NCBI RefSeq assembly: GCF_036346855.1
Contig: NZ_CP107841.1
Location: 2,232,001 to 2,296,000, forward strand
Length of the DNA stretch: 64,000 nt
DNA from: Streptomyces europaeiscabiei
GTDB taxonomy: Bacteria > Actinomycetota > Actinomycetes > Streptomycetales > Streptomycetaceae
Direction: 5' to 3'
Shown: piece by piece, positions 18,091 through 26,230 of the stretch
How positions within the stretch are numbered: position 1 is the stretch's first letter
Layout of the letters: each line of letters starts with the position of its first letter
Position numbers and translations under genes: made by a program
The notes under the pieces: model-generated
Told to the model about the DNA's origin: nothing
The model's input: only the letters and a program-made list of their open reading frames with translations
The model's database searches: none

Positions 18091-21000
18091 ATGGCGGGCT
18101 TCGCCCATCTGCACGTCGCGTCCGGTTACTCCGTCCGCTACGGCGCCGCCCACCCCGAGCACCTCGTGCGGCGGGCGGCCGAGCGCGGCATGGCGACGCT
18201 CGCGCTCACCGACCGGGACACGGTCACCGGGGCGGTCCGATTCGCACAGGCATGCGCCGGAACCGGGGTGCGGCCGGTCTTCGGTGTCGACCTTGCGGTG
18301 GAGGCCATCGCGCCCCCGCCGCCCGCCCAGCGGCGTCGCACTCCCGCGCGCGGCGGCGCGCATGTGGTCGAGCCGCCGCTGCGATTCACGCTGCTCGCGC
18401 AGAACCAGGCGGGGTGGGCGCGACTGTGCCGCATCACATCGGCCGCCCACGCCAGGGCCGTATCCGGTGCGGCACCGGTGGTGCCGTGGGACGCATTGCG
18501 TGAGTACGGCGGCCCCGGCCTGGCCGTGCTGCTCGGACCGCTCTCGGAGCCCGTGCGGGCGCTGGCGGCGGGCCGGGAGGACGTCGCGATGAAGTTGCTG
18601 GCGCCCTGGAAGGAGATCTTCGGGAGGGGGCTTCGCTTGGAAACTGTTGCGCAGAAACGTTTCGGCACGAGTCCCGGATCTCTGCGCTTGGCCGCCCGCA
18701 CCCTCGCCCTGGCCGACCGCACCCGCACCACCGCCGTGCTCTCCAACGCCGTCCGCTACGCCGACCCCGACCAGCACCGCCTCGCCGACGTCCTGGACGC
18801 TGCACGACTACTGAGGCCGATCGACCGGCGTCGCCTGGACGGCGGACAGCGCTGGCTCAAGGGCGAGCGAGGAATGGAAACCGTCGCGCGAATGATCGCC
18901 GAATGTGCCGGAGGGGACATTCGGCGGACCCGCCGCCTCGTAGCGGACACTGCCGCCACGGCGGCCGAGTGCACCGTCGATCCGGTGGCGGACCTCGGGC
19001 TCGGCGCCCGGCACTTCCCGGAACCGGCGCTGTTCGACGCCGAGCCCCGAGCGGGCGCAGCCGCGCAGTTGCTGCGGCAGCGGTGCGAGGCGGGCATGGT
19101 TCGACGCGGCCTCGACCGTGACCGAAGGGCGCTCGACCGGCTGGACGAAGAACTCAAGGTGATCTACGCGCTGGACTACGACTCGTACTTCCTCGCCGTC
19201 GGCCAGGTCGTGGCCGACATCCGGGCCAAGGGCATCCGGGTCGCGGCCCGCGGCTCCGGCGCCGGCTCGATGGTCTGCCACGCCCTGGACATCGCCACCG
19301 CCAACCCGCTCGACCACCGTCTTCTGTTCGAGCGCTTCCTCAGCGTGCGCCGGGCCTCGCTGCCCGACATCGACATCGACGTGGAATCCGCCCGCCGACT
19401 GGAGTGCTACGACACGATCTTCGAGCGGTTCGGCAAGGAGCGGGTGGCGGTCACCGCGATGCCCGAGACCTACCGGGCCCGCCGGGCGCTGCGGGACACC
19501 GGTCTCGCCCTCGGCATCGCCCCGGCGGACGTCGACCGGATCGCCAAGAGCTTCCCGCACGTGCGCGCCTCGGACATCACCGGCGCCCTCGCCGAACTGC
19601 CCGAACTGCGTCAACTGGCAGCCGAGGCACACCGGTTCGGACCGCTGTGGGAACTCGCCGAGGGCCTCGACTCCCTGGTCCACGGCATGGCCATGCACCC
19701 ATGCGGCGTGGTCATCAGCGACGCGACCCTCCTGGACCGGCTGCCGGTCCAGCCCACCCCGCAAGGCGACTACCCCATGGCCATGGCCGCAAAAGAGGAG
19801 ATCGAGGCGCTGGGCAACATCAAACTCGACGTCCTGGGAGTGCGGATGCAGTCCGCGATGGCCCATGCCGTCACCGAGATCGAACGAACCACCGGCAACC
19901 ACATCGACCTCGACGACCCCCAGCAGGTCCCACTCGACGACGTCTTCGCCTTCAAGCTCATCCAGGAGAGCCAGACCCTGGGTCTCTTCCAACTGGAGTC
20001 GCCCGGTCAGCAGGATCTGCTGTCCCGATTGCAGCCCCGCGATCCGCAGGACGTCATCGCCGACATCAGCCTCTTCCGCCCTGGGCCGGTCGCCGGCGGC
20101 ATGCCCGAGCGGTACATCGCCGCCCGGCACGGTGGCACACCGGCGTACACGCATCCGGACCTGGAACCGGTGCTCGCCGACACCTACGGCGTGACCATCT
20201 GGCACGAACAGATCATCGAGACCCTGTCGGTCATGACCGGCTGCGACTACGCGCTGGCGGAGATCGCCCGGCGAGCGCTCGGCGAGAAGGACCGACTGCC
20301 GAAGATCAGGGACTGGTTCCACGGCCTGGCGCGCGCACGTGGCTACAGCGCGACCGTACGGGACGAGGTCTGGAAGACCGTCGAGGCCTTCGGCGCCTAC
20401 GGCTTCTGCCGCGCCCACGCGGTCGCCTTCGCGGTACCCGCTCTGCAAAGCGCCTGGCTCAAGGCGCACTACCCGGCATTCCTGCTGGCCGGCCTGCTCG
20501 AACACGACCCCGGTATGTGGCCCAAGCGCGTCCTGGTCTCCGATGCCCGCCGTGGCGGCGTACAGGTCCTACCCGTCGACATCAACCACTCCCAGGTGAA
20601 GCACACCGTGGAGAAGACCGACGGGGACCAGTGGGGTGTACGGCTCGCACTGTCCGGGGTGCGAGGCATCAGCGAGGAGGAGTGCGCCCGGATCGAGGGG
20701 GGACAGCCGTACGGATCGCTGTCGGACTTCTGGCAGCGGGCCCACCCCAGCCGCCCTGTCGCCGAACGCCTCGCCGAGATCGGCGCCCTGAGCTGTCTGC
20801 ACGAGGGCCGTCTCACCCGACGTGATCTGCTGCTCCAGATCGCCGAGTTGCATCGGCAGTCCCGCACCCGGTTCGCGCACGAGGGTCAACTGCCCATCGA
20901 TGCGGGCGCAGTTAGCGGCACGGAGCCCAGCGGGCTGCCGGAGATGACCGGACGCGAGGCCCTGAGCGCCGAGCTGAGCACGCTCGGCATCGACGTCTCC

Positions 21001-21543
21001 AAGCACCTGATGGAACACCACCACCGGCTGCTGCGCGAGGTCGGCGCGACCGACGCGGCGCATCTGGCCGGGATGCGCGCCGGCCAGCAGGTTCTCGTCG
21101 CGGGTGTACGGGCCTCGACCCAGACCCCGCCGATCGCCAGCGGCCGGCGCGTCATCTTCGTCACCCTGGAAGACGGCTCCGGTCTGGTCGACCTAGCCTT
21201 CTTCGAGGACTCCCACCCGGCCTGCGCACACACCGTCTTCCACAGCGGCCTGCTGCTGGTGCGCGGCACGGTCCAGGTGCGCGGCACCCGCCGGACCGTC
21301 GTCGGCTCCATGGCCTGGGACCTGGACGAGATCGCCGCCGCCCGCCGCGACCACGGTCCGGAGGCCGCTCTCGCCCTCCTCGGCGAGAGCCGCCCGCACC
21401 CGACCCCCGCCCAGCCGCAGCGCACCTTGGCCAACGGCACCACCGGCGCCCGCCTCCACCCCTACGCCGACCTCCAGCCCGCCGGCAACCGTTCGGCCGA
21501 CCTGAAGAAGTTCGGCCACCGCAGCCCCGGGAGCGCGGGATGA
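18091..21543 (+). CDS. dnaE2: error-prone DNA polymerase III alpha subunit DnaE2 (ImuC)
   Basis: This 1,150-residue C-family polymerase has an N-terminal PHP domain. Its first motif reads FAHLHVASGYS, so one metal-binding His of the classic HLHxHS is absent, as often in DnaE2. The palm carries PDIDIDVE with the catalytic Asps near residues 425-431. The finger segment ESQTLGLFQLES, GVTIWHEQI and FGAYGFCRAHAVAFAV are intact. A C-terminal OB fold (VLVAGVRASTQTPP, RVIFVTLEDGSGLVDLAFF) is present. It is the mutasome polymerase for damage bypass. The stop overlaps the next gene by ATGA, and an SOS-like box lies upstream. Confidence 0.95.
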   Translation: MAGFAHLHVASGYSVRYGAAHPEHLVRRAAERGMATLALTDRDTVTGAVRFAQACAGTGVRPVFGVDLAVEAIAPPPPAQRRRTPARGGAHVVEPPLRFTLLAQNQAGWARLCRITSAAHARAVSGAAPVVPWDALREYGGPGLAVLLGPLSEPVRALAAGREDVAMKLLAPWKEIFGRGLRLETVAQKRFGTSPGSLRLAARTLALADRTRTTAVLSNAVRYADPDQHRLADVLDAARLLRPIDRRRLDGGQRWLKGERGMETVARMIAECAGGDIRRTRRLVADTAATAAECTVDPVADLGLGARHFPEPALFDAEPRAGAAAQLLRQRCEAGMVRRGLDRDRRALDRLDEELKVIYALDYDSYFLAVGQVVADIRAKGIRVAARGSGAGSMVCHALDIATANPLDHRLLFERFLSVRRASLPDIDIDVESARRLECYDTIFERFGKERVAVTAMPETYRARRALRDTGLALGIAPADVDRIAKSFPHVRASDITGALAELPELRQLAAEAHRFGPLWELAEGLDSLVHGMAMHPCGVVISDATLLDRLPVQPTPQGDYPMAMAAKEEIEALGNIKLDVLGVRMQSAMAHAVTEIERTTGNHIDLDDPQQVPLDDVFAFKLIQESQTLGLFQLESPGQQDLLSRLQPRDPQDVIADISLFRPGPVAGGMPERYIAARHGGTPAYTHPDLEPVLADTYGVTIWHEQIIETLSVMTGCDYALAEIARRALGEKDRLPKIRDWFHGLARARGYSATVRDEVWKTVEAFGAYGFCRAHAVAFAVPALQSAWLKAHYPAFLLAGLLEHDPGMWPKRVLVSDARRGGVQVLPVDINHSQVKHTVEKTDGDQWGVRLALSGVRGISEEECARIEGGQPYGSLSDFWQRAHPSRPVAERLAEIGALSCLHEGRLTRRDLLLQIAELHRQSRTRFAHEGQLPIDAGAVSGTEPSGLPEMTGREALSAELSTLGIDVSKHLMEHHHRLLREVGATDAAHLAGMRAGQQVLVAGVRASTQTPPIASGRRVIFVTLEDGSGLVDLAFFEDSHPACAHTVFHSGLLLVRGTVQVRGTRRTVVGSMAWDLDEIAAARRDHGPEAALALLGESRPHPTPAQPQRTLANGTTGARLHPYADLQPAGNRSADLKKFGHRSPGSAG

Positions 21544-22529
21544 ACGGGATGACCACGCGGCAGCGCCACATTGCCCACCTTTACCTGCATGCCGTGCTGA
21601 CCGGGGATCAGTACGCCGATGTAATCGAACTGATGTCTAGTGTCACGCCTCATGTCCAGGCCGTCCCGCCCAACTCCGTGCAATTGGACCTGACATCGGC
21701 GCTCCGGTACTTCGATCTGTCTCCCTACAACGTGGTCCAGCTGGCGAAGATCAGACTGAAGGCGCTGTACGGCATCGACAGCAGCGCCGGGCTCGCGGGC
21801 AACCGCATGCTGGCGGCCATGGCCGCCGACGCCTCTGCACCGGGAGACACCACCTGTGTTCCCATGGGGCAAGCGGCCGACTGGCTGTATCTGCGGCCGG
21901 TCACTGCCCTGCCCGGGATCGGCCGCACCACGGCGGAGACGCTACGCAGATACGGCCTGCACACCATCGGGCAGGTCGTCGATCTGCCCGCCGGAACCCT
22001 GCAGCGACTGCTTGGCGCAGGTCCCGCCCGGCTGCTGGCCGAGCGCGCCCGTGGACACGACCCACGCCCGGTCACCCCCGTGGAACCCGCGGCGCATCTG
22101 GTCGCCGACCTGGCGCTGGAGCGGGACTGTCTCGATCCGGCACAGCACCACAGAGCAGTCCTGGGGCTCGCCGACCAGATAGGCCAACGCCTGCGCGGAG
22201 AACGCCAGATCACCGGTCGGCTCACCCTCACCGTGCGGTACGCCGACAGCAGTTCCACCACACGTACACGCCCGCTGCCGGAACCCACCAACCACTCACC
22301 GTCCCTCGCGGCAACCGCCCTGGGTCTGCTGAACGCCCTTGGGCTGCAGCGGGCGAGAGTTCGCGCCTTCGTGATCCGTGCCGACGCCCTGCTGCCGGCC
22401 GACAGTGCCTACCGCCAACTCTCCATGGATCCGGGCGACGATCGCGCCCGCGTGGCCGAAGCCGCCGCCGACCGCGCCCGCCGCCGCTTCGGGCCCGAGG
22501 CCGTCCGCCCAGCGACTCTGGCCGACTGA
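21540..22529 (+). CDS. ImuB-like, probably inactive Y-family DNA polymerase homologue
   Basis: This 329-residue protein is translationally coupled to dnaE2. It contains the Y-family helix-hairpin-helix (LPGIGRTTAETLRRYGLHTIGQVVDLP, residues about 121-147) and a little-finger-like domain (ERDCLDPAQHH ... GRLTLTVRYADSS). The N-terminal palm is short and atypical. The first catalytic motif (D-x-D-x-F) is missing, and the SIDE motif is replaced by PNSVQLDLTSALRYF. It should therefore not polymerise and probably acts like ImuB, bridging DnaE2 to the clamp. No obvious clamp-binding peptide is seen in the C-terminus. Confidence 0.8.
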   Translation: MNGMTTRQRHIAHLYLHAVLTGDQYADVIELMSSVTPHVQAVPPNSVQLDLTSALRYFDLSPYNVVQLAKIRLKALYGIDSSAGLAGNRMLAAMAADASAPGDTTCVPMGQAADWLYLRPVTALPGIGRTTAETLRRYGLHTIGQVVDLPAGTLQRLLGAGPARLLAERARGHDPRPVTPVEPAAHLVADLALERDCLDPAQHHRAVLGLADQIGQRLRGERQITGRLTLTVRYADSSSTTRTRPLPEPTNHSPSLAATALGLLNALGLQRARVRAFVIRADALLPADSAYRQLSMDPGDDRARVAEAAADRARRRFGPEAVRPATLAD

Positions 22530-22531
22530 CC

Positions 22532-22558
22532 GCTGTGTGCTGTGTGCTGTGTTCTGTG
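22532..22558 (+). repeat. 7-bp tandem repeat after the imuB-like gene
   Basis: Three exact copies of GCTGTGT (22532-22552) and a degenerate fourth begin just after the stop codon. This is a slippage-prone microsatellite at the boundary of the core operon and the accessory block. Confidence 0.75.
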
Positions 22559-22828
22559 ACCGCATAGGTCCGCCGGGTTGGTCCAGGCTGCGACCACCGC
22601 CTGATCGACGACTGAATCACTGCTCAAGGCAGCGAACCAGGAATGTCAGTCCCTCCGGGCTGCTCAACCGCACAACACGACGACCGGTTTTCTCGGACCA
22701 GGTGGCCGAGTCTTGGCCGTGTTCGTGCCTTACAGACATCCCGCAGATCTCGCAGGTGTCCGCCAAGAGCCGTGTGACCAGCTCTTTATGCCGGCAGTCC
22801 ACCCAGACCGGCCGCGGAGTTACGGCGG

Positions 22829-22997
22829 GCTCATGCTGCACCACCGCCTCGCCCGCGACTGCGAGACCCTGCTGGCCCGCTCCGAAGCCATGATCCACCT
22901 GGCCATGACCGACCTGATGGCCCGCCGCCTCACCGGCGAAGCCACCATCTCCTGGCGCGACCCGATACCTCTGGATCAGACACCGATTACGGGATGA
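22829..22997 (+). pseudogene. C-terminal remnant of an IS5-family transposase
   Basis: The frame encodes GLMLHHRLARDCETLLARSE, then AMIHLAMTDLMARRLTGEAT and ISWRDP. This is the conserved C-terminal end of Streptomyces IS5-type (DDE) transposases, including the last catalytic Glu region. The rest of the gene and any terminal repeats are missing. The flanks (22559-22828 and 22998-23138) hold no other recognisable gene, although the minus strand at about 22740-22797 encodes a Cys-x2-Cys motif (ADTCEICG). Confidence 0.7.
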
Positions 22998-23138
22998 AGC
23001 ACCGGGGCGAAAACGCCCTCTGAGATCCCCGACAAGAGTCAAGTAAGCCGCCGGGAGTCCTTCTTGGTGCTGTCGAGCCGCCGAACCCAGTGGAAGCAGA
23101 CACCGGCCGGAGATTGTGGCGTGGGGCCGCCGTCCCGG

Positions 23139-24245
23139 TCAGCGCCCGGGGTGCAGGCCGAGCCATCCCGGGGAGGGTGCCCCGGTCACCTCGCCGACGT
23201 AGAGCGTGAGCTGTTGCCTGAACTGCTCGACGAGAGCCCGATCGGCCATGAAGTCCTCGAAGCCGTCGAGGTGGGCGTTGCGGTACTCCCAGATGGGGCG
23301 GTAGCCCGCGTGGGGCTGGACGTCGGTGCGCACCGACCACATGTAGAAGTCGGACTGCGTTTGCTTCGACAGCCACCAGTTCAGGTACAGCTTCGCGGCG
23401 GCGGGGTGCTTCGCGTGCCTGAAGATGGCGGCGCGCTGGGCCCATGCCATGAACGGGTCGTGTTTCGGGACGACGAAGCGGGTCTTCACGCCCGCTGCCG
23501 GGGTCAGCATGCCGTCCGTGCCCAGTGCGACGACCGCGCTGCCCGCCTCGACCCGGTCCGCGGGTTCCTGCGTACCTCGCACCCAGGCCACGTCCTGGGC
23601 GACGAACCGCCGCAGCCACTCCCAGCCGTACTTGTCGACGATGAGGCTGTACAGGTACAGGACCGCGTCGTCGTCGTTCGGATAGGTCGAGACGATCTTC
23701 CCCTTCCAGCGTGGGTCGAGGAGGTCCCGGGCCGAGGCGGGTGTCGTGCCGCCGGCTTTGTCGACGTTGTAGATGGTGGAGAAGGCGTCGACGAAGATGC
23801 CGGTCCACGCGCCGTCGGGGTCCTTGAACGCCGGGTGGACGCGGGAGAAGCCGGCCGGCTTGTAGGGGAGCAGGGCGCCTTCGTGCTTCCAGCGGGGGAA
23901 GTCCTGCAGGGTCTGCAGTTGTACGACGTCCGGGACGAGGGAGCCGGTGGCGAGCTGGTTGTCGACGCGGGCGTCGTGGAACTTGCTGTAATCCACGACG
24001 ATGTTCAGCGTGATGCCGGGGAACGCCTTCTCGAAGGCGGCCTTGTTGCCGTCCTGCTGGGTGGCGGTGTCGCCGCCGGCGTAGACGGTGAGGGTGCCGC
24101 CCTCCGCCTTCGCCTCGCGGTACAGCTGTTTCAGGCTCTTGGCCTCCTCACCGGGCTTCGCGGCGTATCCCGTTCCGGCGCCCAATGCGACCCCGGCGGC
24201 CGTGAGTGAACCTGCGGCGAGTACCTGACGTCGTCCGACCGACAT
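23139..24245 (-). CDS. extracellular solute-binding protein (ABC-type, Tat signal)
   Basis: This 368-residue protein has an N-terminal GRRQVLAAG twin-arginine motif followed by a hydrophobic Ala/Gly core, so export is probably by the Tat route. The mature part, with GGTLTVYAGGD, FEKAFPGITLNIVVDYS, RVDNQLATGSLVPDVVQLQT, WKGKIVSTYPNDDDAVLYLY and HPAAAKLYLNWWLS, belongs to the iron/polyamine-type periplasmic-binding family. No permease or ATPase gene adjoins it, so it is an orphan receptor. A MarR gene is divergent. Confidence 0.85.
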   Translation of the reverse strand: MSVGRRQVLAAGSLTAAGVALGAGTGYAAKPGEEAKSLKQLYREAKAEGGTLTVYAGGDTATQQDGNKAAFEKAFPGITLNIVVDYSKFHDARVDNQLATGSLVPDVVQLQTLQDFPRWKHEGALLPYKPAGFSRVHPAFKDPDGAWTGIFVDAFSTIYNVDKAGGTTPASARDLLDPRWKGKIVSTYPNDDDAVLYLYSLIVDKYGWEWLRRFVAQDVAWVRGTQEPADRVEAGSAVVALGTDGMLTPAAGVKTRFVVPKHDPFMAWAQRAAIFRHAKHPAAAKLYLNWWLSKQTQSDFYMWSVRTDVQPHAGYRPIWEYRNAHLDGFEDFMADRALVEQFRQQLTLYVGEVTGAPSPGWLGLHPGR

Positions 24246-24289
24246 GGACGTTCCCCTTTCAGTGCGGTGCTGCAGTGCGATGGACGGTA

Positions 24290-24364
24290 AGGAAGATACC
24301 TTCCTGCGCAGCTTTATTTCAATTTTCAAGTTAGCCATGTCGCCAAGTGGCGCGGTGTCTTGGC
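24290..24364. promoter_or_regulatory. operator-like dyads between the solute-binding and MarR genes
   Basis: AGGAAG-ATAC-CTTCCT at 24290-24305 is a perfect 6-bp inverted repeat. GCCAAG-N11-CTTGGC at 24342-24364 is a second one, 39 bp before the MarR start. Between them is an AT-rich stretch with TTTCAA repeats that could hold the promoters. MarR proteins commonly bind such dyads. Confidence 0.45.
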
Positions 24365-24402
24365 GCCCAGGAGGTGTCCTAGATTGCTGTATCGTCAGCT
24401 TT

Positions 24403-24879
24403 ATGGGTGAGCTGCTGAACGATGAGGCCGTCGTCCTGTACGGCGACATCCTGCGACTGACGGACGCGATCGGCGGACAGGCCGAGCGCACCATCCGCGA
24501 GGCCACTGGGCTGGGCGGTTCCGAGTTCGAGGTGCTCCTGCGTCTGGCCCGCCACCCGGAGAACCGGACCACCAGCGCCCGCCTGGCCGATGACCTGTCG
24601 TTCACCTCGGGCGGGCTGACCCGGCTGATCGCCCGCATGGAGGGGGCCGGGCTGCTCGCTCGCCACCCCCACCCCGATGACCGCCGGGCCGCGCTCCTGG
24701 AAGCCACCCCGAAAGGGCGTGAACTGCTGGAACGCGCTCTCGCCGCGCATGGCCCGCAGGTCACCGCCGACCTCGTGGAGCCGCTCACCCCGGTCGAGCG
24801 GCTGGTCCTGCGCGAGCTGGTGACCAAGCTGTTGGCCCACTCCGCGCGCGGCACGGTGCAGGGGCCCGCACGGTCGTAA
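24403..24879 (+). CDS. MarR-family transcriptional regulator
   Basis: This 158-residue winged-helix protein starts at ATG 24403 (MGELLNDEAVV). The MarR core is clear: GLGGSEFEVLLRLARHPENR, TTSARLADDLSFTSGGLTRL (recognition helix) and MEGAGLLARHPHPDDRRAALL (wing with the DxRxxxL pattern). It is divergent from the solute-binding protein and is its likely local regulator. The effector is unknown. Confidence 0.9.
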   Translation: MGELLNDEAVVLYGDILRLTDAIGGQAERTIREATGLGGSEFEVLLRLARHPENRTTSARLADDLSFTSGGLTRLIARMEGAGLLARHPHPDDRRAALLEATPKGRELLERALAAHGPQVTADLVEPLTPVERLVLRELVTKLLAHSARGTVQGPARS

Positions 24880-25084
24880 CCGTCCAGTCTTTCCCTGCAG
24901 CCCTCCAGCTCCTCCCCCGGAGCGCATCGGGAAGCGGACTGGGTGCCGCTGGGAAGGCCCTCTTGACCGGCGCCATCGGCATGAGCCGGCTCCCACGTCG
25001 CGGCGGTAGGCCGAGCCGCGGCCGCGAGGGACCGCCGCCAACCGCCTCGGCGGCCGTCGCGCCCTGCCCGAGCATCCGGTCCTG

Positions 25085-25238
25085 GCCCCGCCGGCCCTCG
25101 CCATTTCCGTGCCCGGCGCGGTGGCCGAGGTAGCCGTCAAGCATGACGCGGTGTCCGCCGTGCCCCGCCGGCCCTCGCCATTTCCGTGCCCGGCGCGGTG
25201 GCCGAGGTAGCCGTCAAGCATGACGCGGTGTCCGCCGT
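25085..25238 (+). repeat. exact 77-bp tandem duplication
   Basis: Positions 25085-25161 and 25162-25238 are identical 77-bp units in direct head-to-tail order. Because 77 is not a multiple of three, the duplication would break any frame crossing it. It lies in an 890-bp stretch (24880-25769) that has no intact gene. Confidence 0.9.
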
Positions 25239-25585
25239 CTTCCCGCCCCGGGACGGCCCCGACCCGACCGCCCCGCGTCGGAGGCCGTTTCGATGCCGTG
25301 CATCCAGCGGACGGGGTCGACGAGGACGCGCTCACTGGTGCGCTCGCCTCGCCGCGGTACGGGGCGGGCAGCGCGGCCATGAGCGAACACCTCACCGCCC
25401 GCGACACCCTCGTCGGCGCCCGGGCCGCCTTCGCCGCCACCGGCTCCCCGGGCTGGCCGCCGTACGCCCCGAAAGCCGAGGGCAACTCCCGGGCCATCGG
25501 CGGCTCCCCGGCCGACGCCGGCCGCATGATCACCGAACCCCCGGCCGACGACGTCACCGCCCTCTGGCCCACCCCGCCGACCTGA
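25220..25585 (+). pseudogene. C-terminal remnant of a type-B carboxylesterase-like protein
   Basis: The frame after the tandem duplication encodes FDAVHPADGVDEDAL, then a segment ARAAFAATGSPGWPPYAP and ITEPPADDVTALW before the stop. This spacing (aromatic-Ala-x-TG-xPGWP-x-Y ... ALW) resembles the C-terminus of Streptomyces carboxylesterases. The catalytic Ser region and N-terminus are absent. The assignment is tentative. Confidence 0.4.
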
Positions 25586-25726
25586 CGCGCTGGGGGATCC
25601 CATACGACCGGCCGCCTTCACGGAAACGCCGCGGGAATCCTGACGCCGGGTGTCACCTATGACGCGGGATGCCGGCTGCCGTCCCGACGATCGCGCGAGT
25701 GAGAGGTTTCCGAGGAGCAGAGCACC

Positions 25727-25807
25727 ATGTCCTACGCCTTCGATGCCGAGCTGGCCCCGTCCCGGCTCGTCAGGTTCCCGGTACGTGATCCAGGTCCATG
25801 TCCGTGA
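25727..25807 (+). pseudogene. truncated start of an alpha/beta hydrolase-like gene
   Basis: GAGGAG precedes an ATG at 25727 that opens MSYAFDAELAP, a start resembling Streptomyces acetyl-esterase/alpha-beta hydrolase genes. The frame then leaves the family sequence and stops at 25807, inside the 3' end of the convergent GNAT-like gene. It is probably the left stump of a gene cut by insertion of the catabolic cluster. Confidence 0.35.
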
Positions 25808-26228
25808 CGGTGACCCAGTCGGGTTCGGCCACCAGCAGGCTCAGCTGTTCGTTCTGGAGATCGACATCGACGGCGTACCGGAAGCCGGTCGCCTCCGCGG
25901 CCTCGACACCAGCCCGGTCGCCCTCCGTCACGGCATAGACCACCCGGCGGCAGCCGGGATCCGCTGCCCGGACGGCACGTACCAGCGGCCGGAGGATTTC
26001 CGGCAGGGTCCCGGCCCGCAGGCCGGTGTGGATCAGCAGTTCCACGTCCCGGGCACCGACCGGATAGGCGTCGCGGAGCCGCCCGGCCGCGCAGCGTTCC
26101 ACTGCGACGACGGTCTCGCCGCTCGGGCCGCGCATGCGCAGACTGCCCCTGAAGCGCGTCCACGACTCCACGGTGGTCTGCCAGGGGCCGGGGATGTCGA
26201 GCGCGGGCAGGGCCGGCACGGTGAGCAT
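25770..26228 (-). CDS. GNAT-like acetyltransferase domain protein at the end of the catabolic operon
   Basis: This 152-residue protein starts 2 bp after the ligase stop. The C-terminal half has the GNAT-type stretch RRVVYAVTEGDRAGVEAAEA, then TGFRYAVDVDLQNEQLSLLV, so the acetyl-CoA fold is likely. The usual R-x2-G-x-G/A loop is not obvious, so activity is uncertain. Position and spacing make it the last gene of the leftward dioxygenase operon. Its role in the pathway is unknown. Confidence 0.65.
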   Translation of the reverse strand: MLTVPALPALDIPGPWQTTVESWTRFRGSLRMRGPSGETVVAVERCAAGRLRDAYPVGARDVELLIHTGLRAGTLPEILRPLVRAVRAADPGCRRVVYAVTEGDRAGVEAAEATGFRYAVDVDLQNEQLSLLVAEPDWVTVTDMDLDHVPGT

Positions 26229-26230
26229 CG

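Noticed and set aside
18138..18746. Minus-strand 202-residue ORF inside dnaE2
   Set aside because: Shadow frame rich in Arg and Ser overlapping an unambiguous polymerase gene.
22617..22800. Minus-strand peptide with ADTCEICG, possibly a group II intron maturase or HNH zinc-finger remnant
   Set aside because: Only a dozen residues resemble the family; the expected following His and Cys motifs are absent and no intron domain V structure was seen.
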